A DNA stretch of 64,000 bases, from assembly GCF_003994475.1 (NCBI RefSeq), contig NZ_RZNY01000002.1, positions 236,536 through 300,535 on the forward strand, in the 5' to 3' direction. The DNA comes from Paenibacillus anaericanus. Lineage in GTDB: Bacteria > Bacillota > Bacilli > Paenibacillales > Paenibacillaceae. A program made the position numbers and the translations under genes. The notes below the pieces were generated by a model. The model did not search any database. It saw nothing but the letters and a program-made list of their open reading frames with translations, and had not been told where the DNA came from. Positions within the stretch are counted from its first letter, which is position 1, and each line of letters starts with the position of its first letter. Shown one piece after another: positions 18,488 to 27,846 of this stretch.

Positions 18488-19165
18488 TTATTCCACCCAC
18501 TCAACCACTTGCTCCGCGGATTGACGTGTCTTTTCCGATGGCTCATGTAATCTGTATCCAAAAGCAGCCATAACAGAAACACCAAAATGTTCGAGGTCCA
18601 TGATTCCTTCTGCTACTAATAATTCGTTTATTTTCGCTCTGTTAAACCCTTCAATTGGGCAAGAATCAATTCCAATCAAAGCGGCAGCAGTCATCATGTT
18701 ACCTAATGCAATATAAGTTTGGCGACAAGCCCACTCGAACATCACTCTCGGATCATCTTCAACTGCAAAACTAGTTTTCAAAAAATGATCATACGTTGTC
18801 TGCTTCCCCAGTGCAATATCGGATGGCAGCTTCTGGACATTCTCCATCATGTCTTTAATATATTCAGAGCTTGCGACCATATCATTAGGTAATCTCGACA
18901 GAATGACCATGAAATGACTCGCCGTTGGTAACTGCCTTCTAGCGCCTGTTGCAAACTCCGCTAGCTTAATTCGAATGTCCTGGTTTTGCATAATAACAAA
19001 TTTCCAAGGTTCAAAACCATATGAGCTTGGAGATAAACGACCTGCTTCTAATATGTAATGAAAGTCGGCATCACTTATTTTCTTATCTGGGTCAAAATCT
19101 TTCGTTGCATGTCGAAATTGAAAAGACGATAGAATTTCATTTTTCTTAAGCTCTAGATCACTCAT
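18488..19165 (-). CDS. Nitroreductase family NAD(P)H-dependent oxidoreductase
   Basis: A 225-residue flavoprotein of the nitroreductase fold. FMN-binding arginine motif FRHATKDFDP (about 17-26), SPSSYGFEPWKFVIM (about 46-60) and the C-terminal glycine stretch FGVSVMAAFGYR are visible. Members reduce nitro compounds or quinones with NAD(P)H in the cytoplasm. It reads in the same direction as selO, 80 bases upstream, and is divergent from the lipase gene. The physiological substrate is unknown. Confidence 0.9.
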   Translation of the reverse strand: MSDLELKKNEILSSFQFRHATKDFDPDKKISDADFHYILEAGRLSPSSYGFEPWKFVIMQNQDIRIKLAEFATGARRQLPTASHFMVILSRLPNDMVASSEYIKDMMENVQKLPSDIALGKQTTYDHFLKTSFAVEDDPRVMFEWACRQTYIALGNMMTAAALIGIDSCPIEGFNRAKINELLVAEGIMDLEHFGVSVMAAFGYRLHEPSEKTRQSAEQVVEWVE

Positions 19166-19272
19166 TTTTTATAAACTCCTTCATTATTATGTAGTCATGG
19201 TGTAACTTCTCGTTTATAGGAATCTCTCCTTCATCCCACTAATATAGTGTAGGAGAGAAGGGCGGGATTTAC

Positions 19273-20076
19273 ATGGGTAATAAAACCGGTGAAGAGCAGT
19301 GGGCTATCTTCCTAGCCGCAATCTGCGGGCAGACCTATTCACAATTTTCGAATTCGGATGGCTCGTTCGTCGTTCCATTGAATTATGTGGTCTGTGATAC
19401 TATTCAAGCAAAATCCATCAACAACGTATGGGAATCCTTCGGGTTTATTCTGGAATCTCCGCAAGAGATTATTATTGCCTTTCGAGGAACCAGCTCTACT
19501 CCCAATTGGATATCTAACCTCATCGCCTCACAAAAGAGATTCAAATATATCAAAGAAGATTGTCTTACGCATCGCGGCTTCACAGACATCTATTCTTCAG
19601 CTCGCAGTGAGATTATCTCTGCACTCTCTAAGTTATCTCCTAGTAAGACATTATACATTACAGGGCATAGTCTCGGAGGTGCACTAGCTACATTATGTGC
19701 TATAGATATTGCAGCCAATACCCATTATACCTCACCCAACTTGTTTACATATGGGTCCCCACGTGTAGGCGATCCAGCCTTTGCGAAAGTTTTTTCCAAG
19801 TATGTGCCAAATAGCTACCGCATCGCCAATCCCTTTGACATCGTAACACATGCTCCCCCATCCATCTACAAACTACCCAATCGGGACAAAAAGTACTATT
19901 ACAGTCATGTTCAGACCCTCTCATCGCTGTCTTTCCAGAATGGATCCGTTAGCGGCAATCATATTATCAGTAGTTATTTCAAGGAGCTTGCCAAGCTCCA
20001 GCCTCGATTTACCGAACTATTATGTGCGACGAACCCTGGATTCTGTCCACTCGTTGATTCGAAATCACAAGAGTAA
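19273..20076 (+). CDS. Class 3 lipase (alpha/beta hydrolase)
   Basis: A 267-residue lipase_3 protein. The nucleophile elbow GHSLGG is near residues 131-136, the catalytic Asp lies in NPFDIVTHAP and the likely His in GNHIISSYF near the C-terminus. FRGTSS near residue 70 forms the oxyanion region. No signal peptide or membrane segment is evident, so it is probably intracellular. GAAGGGCGGG precedes the ATG. It stands alone between the divergent nitroreductase and the convergent MFS gene. Confidence 0.9.
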   Translation: MGNKTGEEQWAIFLAAICGQTYSQFSNSDGSFVVPLNYVVCDTIQAKSINNVWESFGFILESPQEIIIAFRGTSSTPNWISNLIASQKRFKYIKEDCLTHRGFTDIYSSARSEIISALSKLSPSKTLYITGHSLGGALATLCAIDIAANTHYTSPNLFTYGSPRVGDPAFAKVFSKYVPNSYRIANPFDIVTHAPPSIYKLPNRDKKYYYSHVQTLSSLSFQNGSVSGNHIISSYFKELAKLQPRFTELLCATNPGFCPLVDSKSQE

Positions 20077-20098
20077 TGTCAATGTAAGTTTAGAAAGA

Positions 20099-21394
20099 TC
20101 AGGCTTGGATCCCCGTTATATCAGACTTATCAGACTTACGAGAGAAATTGAAAAATCCTTCATCAATATGCTCAGTGGCAGGGAGGTTGCGAGAAACTTT
20201 ATCGAATGACCAATATAATCCTACTAAAAGAACTGCTGCTCCACACAGGGAAATTACCGTAGCACTATTTAGCCAAATACCTAAAGTACCACCTATAAGA
20301 CTACCTAAAGGTAATGCAATTCCACTTAGTGCCATAGTTGCTGAAAAGATAAGACCTAAATATTGTTGTGGTACCCCCTTTTGTACGACAGTATTAATAA
20401 TTACGTTAACGGCTCCTCCTGGAAACCAGGCTAAGCCATAAACAAGGATGGTCACCCAAAGCCAAGGACTATAAATACTGAGACACCAAGCTATTCCTGA
20501 TAGTATGTAAGCGAGAGAATATAACCTCCCCAAACGTATTCGTTCGAGTTTTAAGAAGGGAGCACACAGAGCACCAACCAGACTTCCCAGTGCTTGTGCC
20601 ATCAGTAAAATCCCATAAATACCAGCACCACCAAGATAATCACTATACATAGGGAGCACACTGAAAGTCGCTCCTCCAGCCGCATTGATGATAATGACAC
20701 CAAAAAGAAGCTTGGAAAGCGGCGTTCTAACCAGCAACCGTATCCCATCCATCAAATCTGAGAAGTATCGATTCATATGAGTTGTAGTCTTGACTGAAGA
20801 ATTAGTCTCGGAATGGATTCGTGCTGTAGGCTTAATACGAAGCTGACTAAATATAATTGCACCGATAAAAAAACCAATTGAATTCCAAAGATATATAGAT
20901 ACCGCACCCAATATACCAATAAGAATACCAGATACAGCATTACATGCCACGTCGATCCCCTGATATGCAACTGAAAATAGTGAATTACCTTGTGTTAGTT
21001 GTCTCTTCTCCAAAATCTTTGGGAGAGCAGACATCTGTACTGGATATACCCAAGTATTGCAAGTTGTAAGTATGGGTGTAATGATCAAAACTAAACCAAC
21101 AGATAAAAAACCGAAATAGGATGCAATAGGAACGATAAGTAATATTATCCCTTGAATAAGTTGACTATATACTAGCACTCCACGGATGGAAATACGGTCT
21201 ATGATCGGTCCAGAGAGTAGTTGAATGATCTTCGGTATAATAGATAGAAAACCTGCTAATCCCGTATATAAAGTTGAACTACTTAGATCATATACTAGCC
21301 ACATGGCTGCTACAGCGTATAAACTATCCCCTATATTCGTTAGGATTCTGCCAATAAACATGAGGGAAAAATTTCTGTTTCTAAAAATATCCAC
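20099..21394 (-). CDS. MFS efflux transporter
   Basis: A roughly 431-residue membrane protein with about 12 membrane segments of the macrolide-efflux-like MFS group (FRNRNFSLMFIGRILTNIGD at the start, LIGGTLG near the end). A GTG at 21394 is preferred because AGGGGA lies 8 bases upstream; a TTG 48 bases earlier overlaps the regulator stop. It forms an operon with the ArsR-type regulator immediately upstream, so it is probably drug- or stress-inducible. Substrate unknown. Confidence 0.88.
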   Translation of the reverse strand: MDIFRNRNFSLMFIGRILTNIGDSLYAVAAMWLVYDLSSSTLYTGLAGFLSIIPKIIQLLSGPIIDRISIRGVLVYSQLIQGIILLIVPIASYFGFLSVGLVLIITPILTTCNTWVYPVQMSALPKILEKRQLTQGNSLFSVAYQGIDVACNAVSGILIGILGAVSIYLWNSIGFFIGAIIFSQLRIKPTARIHSETNSSVKTTTHMNRYFSDLMDGIRLLVRTPLSKLLFGVIIINAAGGATFSVLPMYSDYLGGAGIYGILLMAQALGSLVGALCAPFLKLERIRLGRLYSLAYILSGIAWCLSIYSPWLWVTILVYGLAWFPGGAVNVIINTVVQKGVPQQYLGLIFSATMALSGIALPLGSLIGGTLGIWLNSATVISLCGAAVLLVGLYWSFDKVSRNLPATEHIDEGFFNFSRKSDKSDITGIQA

Positions 21395-21434
21395 GTAATA
21401 TCCCCTATTATCTTTATATTTTTTTCTTCTAAAA

Positions 21435-21938
21435 TTAATCAACAGACAACATTTTTATCCCGACCGCGAACTCTTTAACATCTTCACTAGTTGATTCAGA
21501 AGTACTTCCAACCCATTTTTCTAATAATTCCTTGAATTCTAAAGTCAGTTCTTCTTGCTGCGAAGGTGTGAGAAATAATCGTAAACTTAGCATCGTTCGA
21601 GAAGATACGTCTGAGTCTGAATCTTCTGCCAATAATGGATCAATGAATTGGTTGCCATTCGTGTTAAACCATTTCGATTTAGCCAAATAGTATTTCTCAA
21701 CGATCCCCCCCTCCGTCCGTGTGTCCACAAGATCGACAAGTCCACCTTCATGCAATTTTTTGATATGGTAATGAGTACTTCCTGGGGATTGTTGTAGCTC
21801 TACAGCAACCTGTTTTGCCGTCTTGGCCGAATTTTGTAGACAACTAATGATCTGGATTCGCTTAGCACTGCTAAGTAATTTAGACTGCTCGACTGAAATA
21901 TTGACTAATGGAATTGAATTGGATGATTTGGAATGCAC
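21435..21938 (-). CDS. ArsR-type winged-helix transcriptional regulator
   Basis: About 167 residues with a winged helix near residues 10-75: LLSSAKRIQIISCLQNSAKT, AKQVAVELQQSPGSTHYHIK and HEGGLVDLVDTRTEGGIVEKYY. The C-terminal half is acidic with SLRLFLTPSQQEELTLEF. The GTG at 21938 with GGAGGG 8 bases upstream is a better start than an ATG 57 bases earlier that lacks a ribosome site. No metal-binding cysteine pair is visible. It is likely autoregulatory through the palindromes just upstream and controls the linked MFS gene. Confidence 0.87.
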   Translation of the reverse strand: MHSKSSNSIPLVNISVEQSKLLSSAKRIQIISCLQNSAKTAKQVAVELQQSPGSTHYHIKKLHEGGLVDLVDTRTEGGIVEKYYLAKSKWFNTNGNQFIDPLLAEDSDSDVSSRTMLSLRLFLTPSQQEELTLEFKELLEKWVGSTSESTSEDVKEFAVGIKMLSVD

Positions 21939-21973
21939 TTTTATTTCCCTCCATATGTTTAGAATATAACCAC

Positions 21974-22013
21974 ACGATCTAATTTTATAAGTCATTCTAA
22001 TTAATTAGATCGT
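21974..22013 (-). promoter_or_regulatory. Candidate operator of the ArsR-MFS operon
   Basis: A perfect 10-bp inverted repeat, ACGATCTAAT-N20-ATTAGATCGT, and a nested 14-bp palindrome TCTAATTAATTAGA (21996-22009) lie 36-75 bases upstream of the regulator start. The position fits autorepression. Confidence 0.5.
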
Positions 22014-22082
22014 CTTTATTTATCATATATTGAAGTCCATATTCTGTAAACTAAATTTCTGTAAAAAATAACAATACGTCAC

Positions 22083-22113
22083 AAAAAGGCTGCTGGATAA
22101 TTCTCCAGCAACC
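22083..22113 (-). terminator. Rho-independent terminator of the lipoprotein gene
   Basis: The stem TTGCTGGA/TCCAGCAG (22088-22113 overall) is followed by TTTTT on the minus strand, 77 bases after the stop of the lipoprotein gene. Confidence 0.82.
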
Positions 22114-22189
22114 CTTTGTCTCCTTGTATCTTTCAAGATAAATTAATATACCTTCGCATGAAATGATGCGCTTATCTCTTGTTTTTTTC

Positions 22190-23137
22190 TTATTTAGAAT
22201 CACTCAGGTGATCATACGATGAATCATACGTCCACTTCAGGCCATTGTCCTTACTCGAGAGGTAAATGGTACCTATTGTGTTCCCCTCTTTACTGAGCAG
22301 AATGGGATATAATCCTTCTTTTCCACCCAAAATAGGTGAAAGCGGCGTTTTTTGATATTCATTGAAGGTTTCTGGAAGGGATACCGCGAGCTTTTCCCAT
22401 GTCTGCCCGCTATCCTTGGTCCAATAAATAACAGGTCCATTATCTTCATAATATCTAAAACCCAAGAACCCGATATCCTTGCTTGCAAAACCTGCCCCGG
22501 TTAAACGTTCCGCATATAAATCGTTTGGATTCCCAAGCTCCTTCCATGTCTTCCCGCCGTCAGAGGTCTGGTATACATAATTCAGCGAACGTCCCACACC
22601 AGCAGAACCCCCTGATACCATCCAGCCATTTTGTTTGTCTGTAAACCCGATGAACTTTGCATCATAACCCATTGCGCCTTCTATGGTGTAGTTATTCCAC
22701 GATTCTCCTATGTCGTCACTGATTAATACATGAAGCGGGGATGACTTCCCATCTGCAAATCCGTATACTATAGCGGTTTTATCCTCGGAAATATAAAATC
22801 CAGTATCCGCTCTCCCCATCCCAAGAACAGTTCCAGTCGTATCAAGTTTTAAAGGAGTTTGGGCCTCAACCTTCCCATCCCGATAGGAGACAGAGACATT
22901 TCCATTCTCGTCCATCGAATACGCATTCCCCGCGTCATGTGCTATAACTTGTTCACCGTTAGAGCTGTAAGAATAGATTGTACCTGGTTTGAACGCCGGG
23001 TCTGGAGATTGAGCGTTCAATTTTGTACAGGCAGCTAGTATTGCTGCCACTCCGACCACCATTAAGACTGCAATAAACGCACCTATTCCATTTCGTTTTT
23101 CTTTCTTACTTTAAATACTACCGAGTCGCTGTTTCAT
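22190..23137 (-). pseudogene. BNR/YCF48-like beta-propeller lipoprotein with premature stop codon
   Basis: From an ATG at 23137, with GGAGG 9 bases upstream, eight codons (MKQRLGSI) are read, then an in-frame TAA (23113-23111), and the same frame continues as SKKEKRNGIGAFIAVLMVV and a lipobox AILAAC. The charged N-region and lipobox straddle the stop, so the original start was the upstream ATG. The body (about 290 residues) has repeated WT/SDGGKTW and KDSGQTWEKL motifs typical of BNR/YCF48 propellers. Internal restart at ATG 23062 would leave a signal sequence without positive charges. A nonsense mutation or sequencing error is likely. Confidence 0.75.
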
Positions 23138-23355
23138 CGAGTATTTCCTCCTGCAAAATTTGTTGACAAAGCTACATACCGTGAAGCACTGATTTGCATA
23201 ACTGACAAAATCACTTCACAATATCTCCTCTGTTACACTGCACTTTGCTTTTTATTGGAAAATGTATAACAGCTTAGACGCTTATTTACAGCCAAGGTTG
23301 CTATAATGAAATATAAGATGAAAGATGAATTCTGATCTCATGGCTATGACCCCAC

Positions 23356-23405
23356 AATAAACAAGCCATCCCCTTCGCACTACCTACGGGGATGGCTTGT
23401 TTATT
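23356..23405 (-). terminator. Strong hairpin terminator after the amidohydrolase gene
   Basis: A perfect 18-bp stem (arms 23356-23373 and 23388-23405, AATAAACAAGCCATCCCC and its complement) with a 14-base loop. AT pairs at the stem base supply the T-rich side. It lies 45 bases past the amidohydrolase stop. The rest of 23138-23355 holds no gene that I can support. Confidence 0.8.
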
Positions 23406-23449
23406 TATGCTTCATTGTGCCTAACTATACTGTGCTGCTCCCACTTCTC

Positions 23450-24325
23450 TCAGAGCTCCGCAATCCGCTGCTGAATGCGTGGAAACAGCCCAAAGGCATT
23501 CTCGTAAAATACTTTCTCATGATGCTGCTCAGGCACAAGCCTGCGGATGAATTCCGCATACAGGTCAATTGGCGCAAGCGGCCAATCGGTTCCGAACAGC
23601 ATTTTTTCGTAATGATCGGAGTACACCAGCGCCCGGCGAAAATGGTCCATGAATAAGGGCTCGTTCATAAACCGCTCAAAATGGGGCCGATCACCGACTA
23701 CGAGGCCGGACAAGTCGGCATAGACGTTCGGATTTTTGGCAACCACTTCGGCAGCGTCCATCACCCAGGGATCACCCAGATGGCAGATCATAAAGTTCAC
23801 GCCGCGCTGTTTGTAGGCTAATTCATCTACGGTAAGTGGATGCGAATACTTGAGCAATCCATTCATCGAGTACGTATCGCCGGTATGAATGACTACAGGC
23901 ATGCCGTACTTAGCAGCCAGTTCATAGATTGGTGTATAGATTTTGTCATAGACGTAATGATGATAGTACCCGGCATACAACTTAATTCCCGCTACCTCGG
24001 GAGCTTGCAACCGTGCTTCGATTCGGTCCAACTCCTCCAGGGTTTGCTTTCCTATGAGCTTGTTCGGATTGATGCCAACGCATTCCATTAAGAACGGGGG
24101 AACACTGTCTTCCAAGTCAAGGCCCATCGGATTGGGTGAAGTGGAGTCAGGAAAGGCACCCTTTATCTGCTCTGTGACCCCCATTCCAATGCCGAGAACG
24201 ACGTCATTCTTGTCAAACTCAGCCTTGAGGCCAGCAGCGGTGTAATCGACTTTGGACTGATCAATCGCTGTTTGATGAAAGCTATCGATGTCCGACAGAT
24301 GAATATGAATGTCAATGATCGGCAT
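23450..24325 (-). CDS. Amidohydrolase family protein (COG2159-like metal-dependent hydrolase)
   Basis: About 291 residues with the TIM-barrel amidohydrolase signature: metal ligands in DIHIH at residues 4-8, VVIHTGDTY in the middle, FMICHLGDPW, ADLSG and the late Asp in MLFGTDWPL. Members are decarboxylases or hydrolases of small aromatic or carbonyl compounds. The ATG at 24325 has AAAGGAG 8 bases upstream; an in-frame start 33 bases earlier lacks one. It overlaps the large GNAT fusion gene by 14 bases, so the two are translationally coupled and probably act in one pathway that I cannot name. Confidence 0.88.
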   Translation of the reverse strand: MPIIDIHIHLSDIDSFHQTAIDQSKVDYTAAGLKAEFDKNDVVLGIGMGVTEQIKGAFPDSTSPNPMGLDLEDSVPPFLMECVGINPNKLIGKQTLEELDRIEARLQAPEVAGIKLYAGYYHHYVYDKIYTPIYELAAKYGMPVVIHTGDTYSMNGLLKYSHPLTVDELAYKQRGVNFMICHLGDPWVMDAAEVVAKNPNVYADLSGLVVGDRPHFERFMNEPLFMDHFRRALVYSDHYEKMLFGTDWPLAPIDLYAEFIRRLVPEQHHEKVFYENAFGLFPRIQQRIAEL

Positions 24326-27300
24326 GTGTAGACTCCTTTTCGTTAGTTGGACTGGCAAAGGTCAGCTTCAAAAGTCCACGAACATCCTCTGGTGTTAAAG
24401 CAATCTCCCCCAAGATCAGGAATGTCGGCTGTGTCCAAGCGGTTTCTCCACTCAGAAGTGGAAGATGATGATTCACACCGTGAGTGAACACTTTATTGTT
24501 TACATACACCGAAGCCTTCTGATTGGGATAACTATTCACAATATGCAGCAGATCCTTACGCGAAGCCGCACCGATTCGCATGATCCCCTTGGAATCAAGA
24601 TGGGTCTCGACCTTCCCAAGGAGGAACTTGCCTTCCTCGGGAAGGTCCATCCATCCTTCGCCAAAGACAGCTGAAGGCTTGAAGTAACTATCCTCCGATA
24701 ACGAATACTGCGGCAGGACCAATCCAGTTCCGTTAGTCACCGAATGCATCACACTAAGAACAGGGACACCGGGGAGCATAAGATAATGCTGATGGATAGT
24801 AATTCCCCGGTTCGCTTCCTGTTTCTCGATGGAAGTAGTTATTCGTAGTCCTTTCCAGACATTGCCGTGAGCATCAATCCGCTCCGCCCAATCCACAGTT
24901 CTTGGCTCCTGCAACCGACTAAATCCACCCATGCCTGGAATTCCCACGCTGAGTCCACCATGCCAAGGATTCCACCAGGAACGCGGTACCGCTTCCGGAT
25001 AGGAGCTGTCCAGCCATTCTTCTCCATGATACTTTAGGGAATGAACGAAACTCCCGAACTCAGGGTCAGCGCCTATAGAGAGAACTCCGTTGCTCACCGT
25101 ATAAATGGGACCAGCAGGTCCTTCTATCATCTCGCAAGTGACGGTCGTTTCCGATTGAGGGAACCAGAGACCCGATCGCTCCTGAACTCGATCTTCTCCG
25201 CAATAGACAATCCGGACCTTTCGGCCGGATTCGCGGTGTCCCGGCGATGCCGTTTCCTCGGCAGAGAGTTCAAATCCCGCGGAGCGCAAATCCTGCTCCC
25301 TTTGCAACTCAATGTCAGCGGCCTTCAACTCTGCACCACCATCATTTTGCACAGATAGTTCGAGACTTCCAGCGAGTGGAATCATCTTTCGTTCAATTAG
25401 TTCTGCATGAAGGGGCCCCGCCGCAAAGAGATTTCCACCGCCGAGTGTTAATTCAAGATGATCATCCAGTACTGGAATGACAGAATTCCGCTGTTTCCGG
25501 GCGAAGGAACGGAAGTCCGACCACTTAGTGAAGGTGTTCAGAGCAAACACAGTCGTCTTTGTCCGTACAATATCTCCGGCGGATATTCGGCCAAGATTAT
25601 GCTCCAGTCCAAGCGGGTATTCCGGGCGAAGCAGCTTCAGAGAAGGGTCCCAGCAGATTCCGCATGTGACGTTCTGTTCCTTGCAGAACAGCCAGTTCTC
25701 TGTGATCTGTGCACTGTCCCAATGACTCGGGTCACCGGAGTAAGCATCTTCCATGTCTACGAAATGGCCTTGATATGGCAAGATTAGCCGCTTGCCAAAG
25801 AATCCAAAATTCGTCAGCAAATACACGTTCTCTTCCAGCGCTTTGCTGCTGGTATTGTAGATCTCGTGATGAAACTCAGCGATTCCGTTTGCAAACAACT
25901 TGGCCACTGTTTTTATCTCCAGCCCTGGGAATTCTTCCGATTCGTAGAGGGCTTCGAGAACCTGGCTCTCCCCTTCCGAATAGATCTTCACTTCTTTGGC
26001 GTGCTTCTTGGAGAATTCTTCTGCGAACGGTTTGCCTAGCTTCGGATAGGTCCACCAGAAATTGTGGCTAGAACCAGGATATTCAATCCATATTCCATTG
26101 TCGATCTTGCTCAGATGAAGGGAGAATGCGCCGTTCACGGCGACCCATTGATCCCCGACTTGCCCACCAAAGCGGCCATACGTTCCTTTCATTAAGACGG
26201 ACAACTTGCTAGTGAAGGAAACCGCCTTCTGTCCAGCCGGAACGGCTATCACTTCAACATCTCGTGAATATAGTCCGAATGCCCGCAGGGTAAAGGGAAC
26301 CGGGACAGAAGCTTTACTCTTCGCCGGAACTGTGAGGCGTACCTTACGATCTGCCCATTCCAAGAATTCATCCTCCGGCAAGTCAAATGCGAACTCCGCT
26401 TCCGAGGTAAAATTATTCTCTACGTTCAGGTACAATTCGGCCGAAAGGCCCGAATACAGCTCCCGAGTTAGCAACTCTATCTTCATCTTGGCTGGAAATT
26501 TAGGAGCGACGCCAATGCGAAACTCTGCTCGCTTGCCACCGATTATCCATTTACTCATAACAACGGGGTGGGTCTTCTTATCGTTCTGCTCCTCACGAAC
26601 CGAATCAAGCTCAAAATCACCCTCGACAATGACCTTTTCTCCTGGAGCGAGAGTTATAGCAGCAGATAGAGCAAAACGGATATTTTTATCGTTCTGTCCT
26701 TTGATCTCAATTGCCAGCTCAGATGCCGAGCGATTCTTGATGCAATAGCGAATCTTGTAAGTGGGACCGAACACTAGATCATGATCGTCAATCTCAGTGG
26801 ATATTTCATAGTCGGGCGTATCAAGAGCGGTTAGCCCACGACCAGTCTTCTCGAATTCTGCACGTAAGGAGAGTTCTCCCTTTTGCCAAGTGTAATCAAA
26901 GAAATCAAAGCCACGCTCCGAGCGACCATCCGGCTGAATAGGGAGTTCCCGGGTGCTGTCTGCGTACCAATCCAGCTCCTCAAAATAAGGAGCTAGCGCT
27001 TCAGTTTGCAGAACGGTTGGAATGAAGTTCATCAGATGGACGTAATCTTCATTCTTTTCCCAGAAGAACCCGCATTTCTTATACATCGGCACAGCCTTGG
27101 TGTTCCCCGCCCAAGTGAATAGATCTAGCCGTGGCCAGCCTGCTTCGACTGTTTTGCGGACGGCATTTAATATCAGATTACGACCGACCTTGTAGCCATG
27201 ATAATCCGGACGCACATTTAACAACGGTACATACAAGGCCCCTTCGTCATGACGATAGTGAGCGAAACTGCAGAAGCCCACTACCTCTTTGCCTTTGACC

Positions 27301-27482
27301 GCGAGAAACACATGAAGATTGGACGAAATCTCCATCTCTCTGCGCACGGTGTCCTCAGTTCTCTGGTTGGCACCTCCGCCCCAGCTTTCGTTGCTACGAT
27401 TCCACATCTCAGCGACCGCCCCAGCGTAGGAAGGATCATATTCGATAATCTGGATTTGTTCGGCATTGGCATTTCCTGTCAT
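24312..27482 (-). CDS. Giant GNAT acetyltransferase fusion protein with large C-terminal beta-rich region
   Basis: A 1056-residue protein. Residues about 8-160 form a GNAT domain (LAVKGKEVVGFCSF, LLNVRPDYHGYKVGRNLI with the acetyl-CoA loop, MYKKCGFFWEKN). The remaining roughly 890 residues lack membrane or signal segments and look like successive beta-sandwich domains: 200-430 Ig-like, then SLHLSKIDNGIWIEYPGSSH. A later region starting near VSNGVLSIGADPEFGSFVHS resembles galactose-mutarotase-like sandwiches (inference). AAGGAGATGAGTGC precedes the ATG. It is coupled to the amidohydrolase gene. The gene looks GC-richer by eye than its neighbours. Function unknown; an N-terminal acetyltransferase acting on a glycan or sugar-linked substrate is one possibility. 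Confidence 0.8.
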   Translation of the reverse strand: MTGNANAEQIQIIEYDPSYAGAVAEMWNRSNESWGGGANQRTEDTVRREMEISSNLHVFLAVKGKEVVGFCSFAHYRHDEGALYVPLLNVRPDYHGYKVGRNLILNAVRKTVEAGWPRLDLFTWAGNTKAVPMYKKCGFFWEKNEDYVHLMNFIPTVLQTEALAPYFEELDWYADSTRELPIQPDGRSERGFDFFDYTWQKGELSLRAEFEKTGRGLTALDTPDYEISTEIDDHDLVFGPTYKIRYCIKNRSASELAIEIKGQNDKNIRFALSAAITLAPGEKVIVEGDFELDSVREEQNDKKTHPVVMSKWIIGGKRAEFRIGVAPKFPAKMKIELLTRELYSGLSAELYLNVENNFTSEAEFAFDLPEDEFLEWADRKVRLTVPAKSKASVPVPFTLRAFGLYSRDVEVIAVPAGQKAVSFTSKLSVLMKGTYGRFGGQVGDQWVAVNGAFSLHLSKIDNGIWIEYPGSSHNFWWTYPKLGKPFAEEFSKKHAKEVKIYSEGESQVLEALYESEEFPGLEIKTVAKLFANGIAEFHHEIYNTSSKALEENVYLLTNFGFFGKRLILPYQGHFVDMEDAYSGDPSHWDSAQITENWLFCKEQNVTCGICWDPSLKLLRPEYPLGLEHNLGRISAGDIVRTKTTVFALNTFTKWSDFRSFARKQRNSVIPVLDDHLELTLGGGNLFAAGPLHAELIERKMIPLAGSLELSVQNDGGAELKAADIELQREQDLRSAGFELSAEETASPGHRESGRKVRIVYCGEDRVQERSGLWFPQSETTVTCEMIEGPAGPIYTVSNGVLSIGADPEFGSFVHSLKYHGEEWLDSSYPEAVPRSWWNPWHGGLSVGIPGMGGFSRLQEPRTVDWAERIDAHGNVWKGLRITTSIEKQEANRGITIHQHYLMLPGVPVLSVMHSVTNGTGLVLPQYSLSEDSYFKPSAVFGEGWMDLPEEGKFLLGKVETHLDSKGIMRIGAASRKDLLHIVNSYPNQKASVYVNNKVFTHGVNHHLPLLSGETAWTQPTFLILGEIALTPEDVRGLLKLTFASPTNEKESTHADH

Positions 27483-27846
27483 GCACTCATCTCCTTAGCA
27501 TCATCTAAATGTATGTATTAGATATAGCTGCACCATATTACTTTATCTGCATTAGCTCCAACATCTGATATCTTCATAAAATTCAATATCATATTTATTT
27601 TATCATCACCAATATGTTTTCCGTTATCAGCATTATAAAATTGAACAATCTCTACCTTATACAACCCATGTTTCACTTCAATCCTATTATTTGGTCAATT
27701 TTTGTCTGGAATAATACGATCTCTGAATAAAAAGCTCCCATAGCACGAAACTGCGGGAGCTTCTATAAATAACTGATTCACACGATTATCCCACCAAAGA
27801 CAGGTTCTCATAATCCGCAACTCAGCTATACCCATTAAATAAGAAA
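27483..27846. other. AT-rich intergenic region, no gene seen
   Basis: About 360 bases between the GNAT fusion gene and the glycosyltransferase gene. Apart from the terminator at 27732-27762 and the ribosome site of the GNAT gene I see no reading frame or strong promoter that I would defend. Confidence 0.6.
27732..27762 (-). terminator. Rho-independent terminator of the glycosyltransferase gene
   Basis: AAGCTCCC pairs with GGGAGCTT with an inner GCA/TGC; the minus strand continues with TTTTT. It lies 85 bases after the glycosyltransferase stop. Confidence 0.85.

Noticed and set aside
24839-26748. Several open frames on the opposite strand of the large GNAT fusion gene
   Set aside because: They lie wholly inside a long gene with recognisable domains, have no ribosome sites and no recognisable motifs; they are shadows of GC-rich codons.
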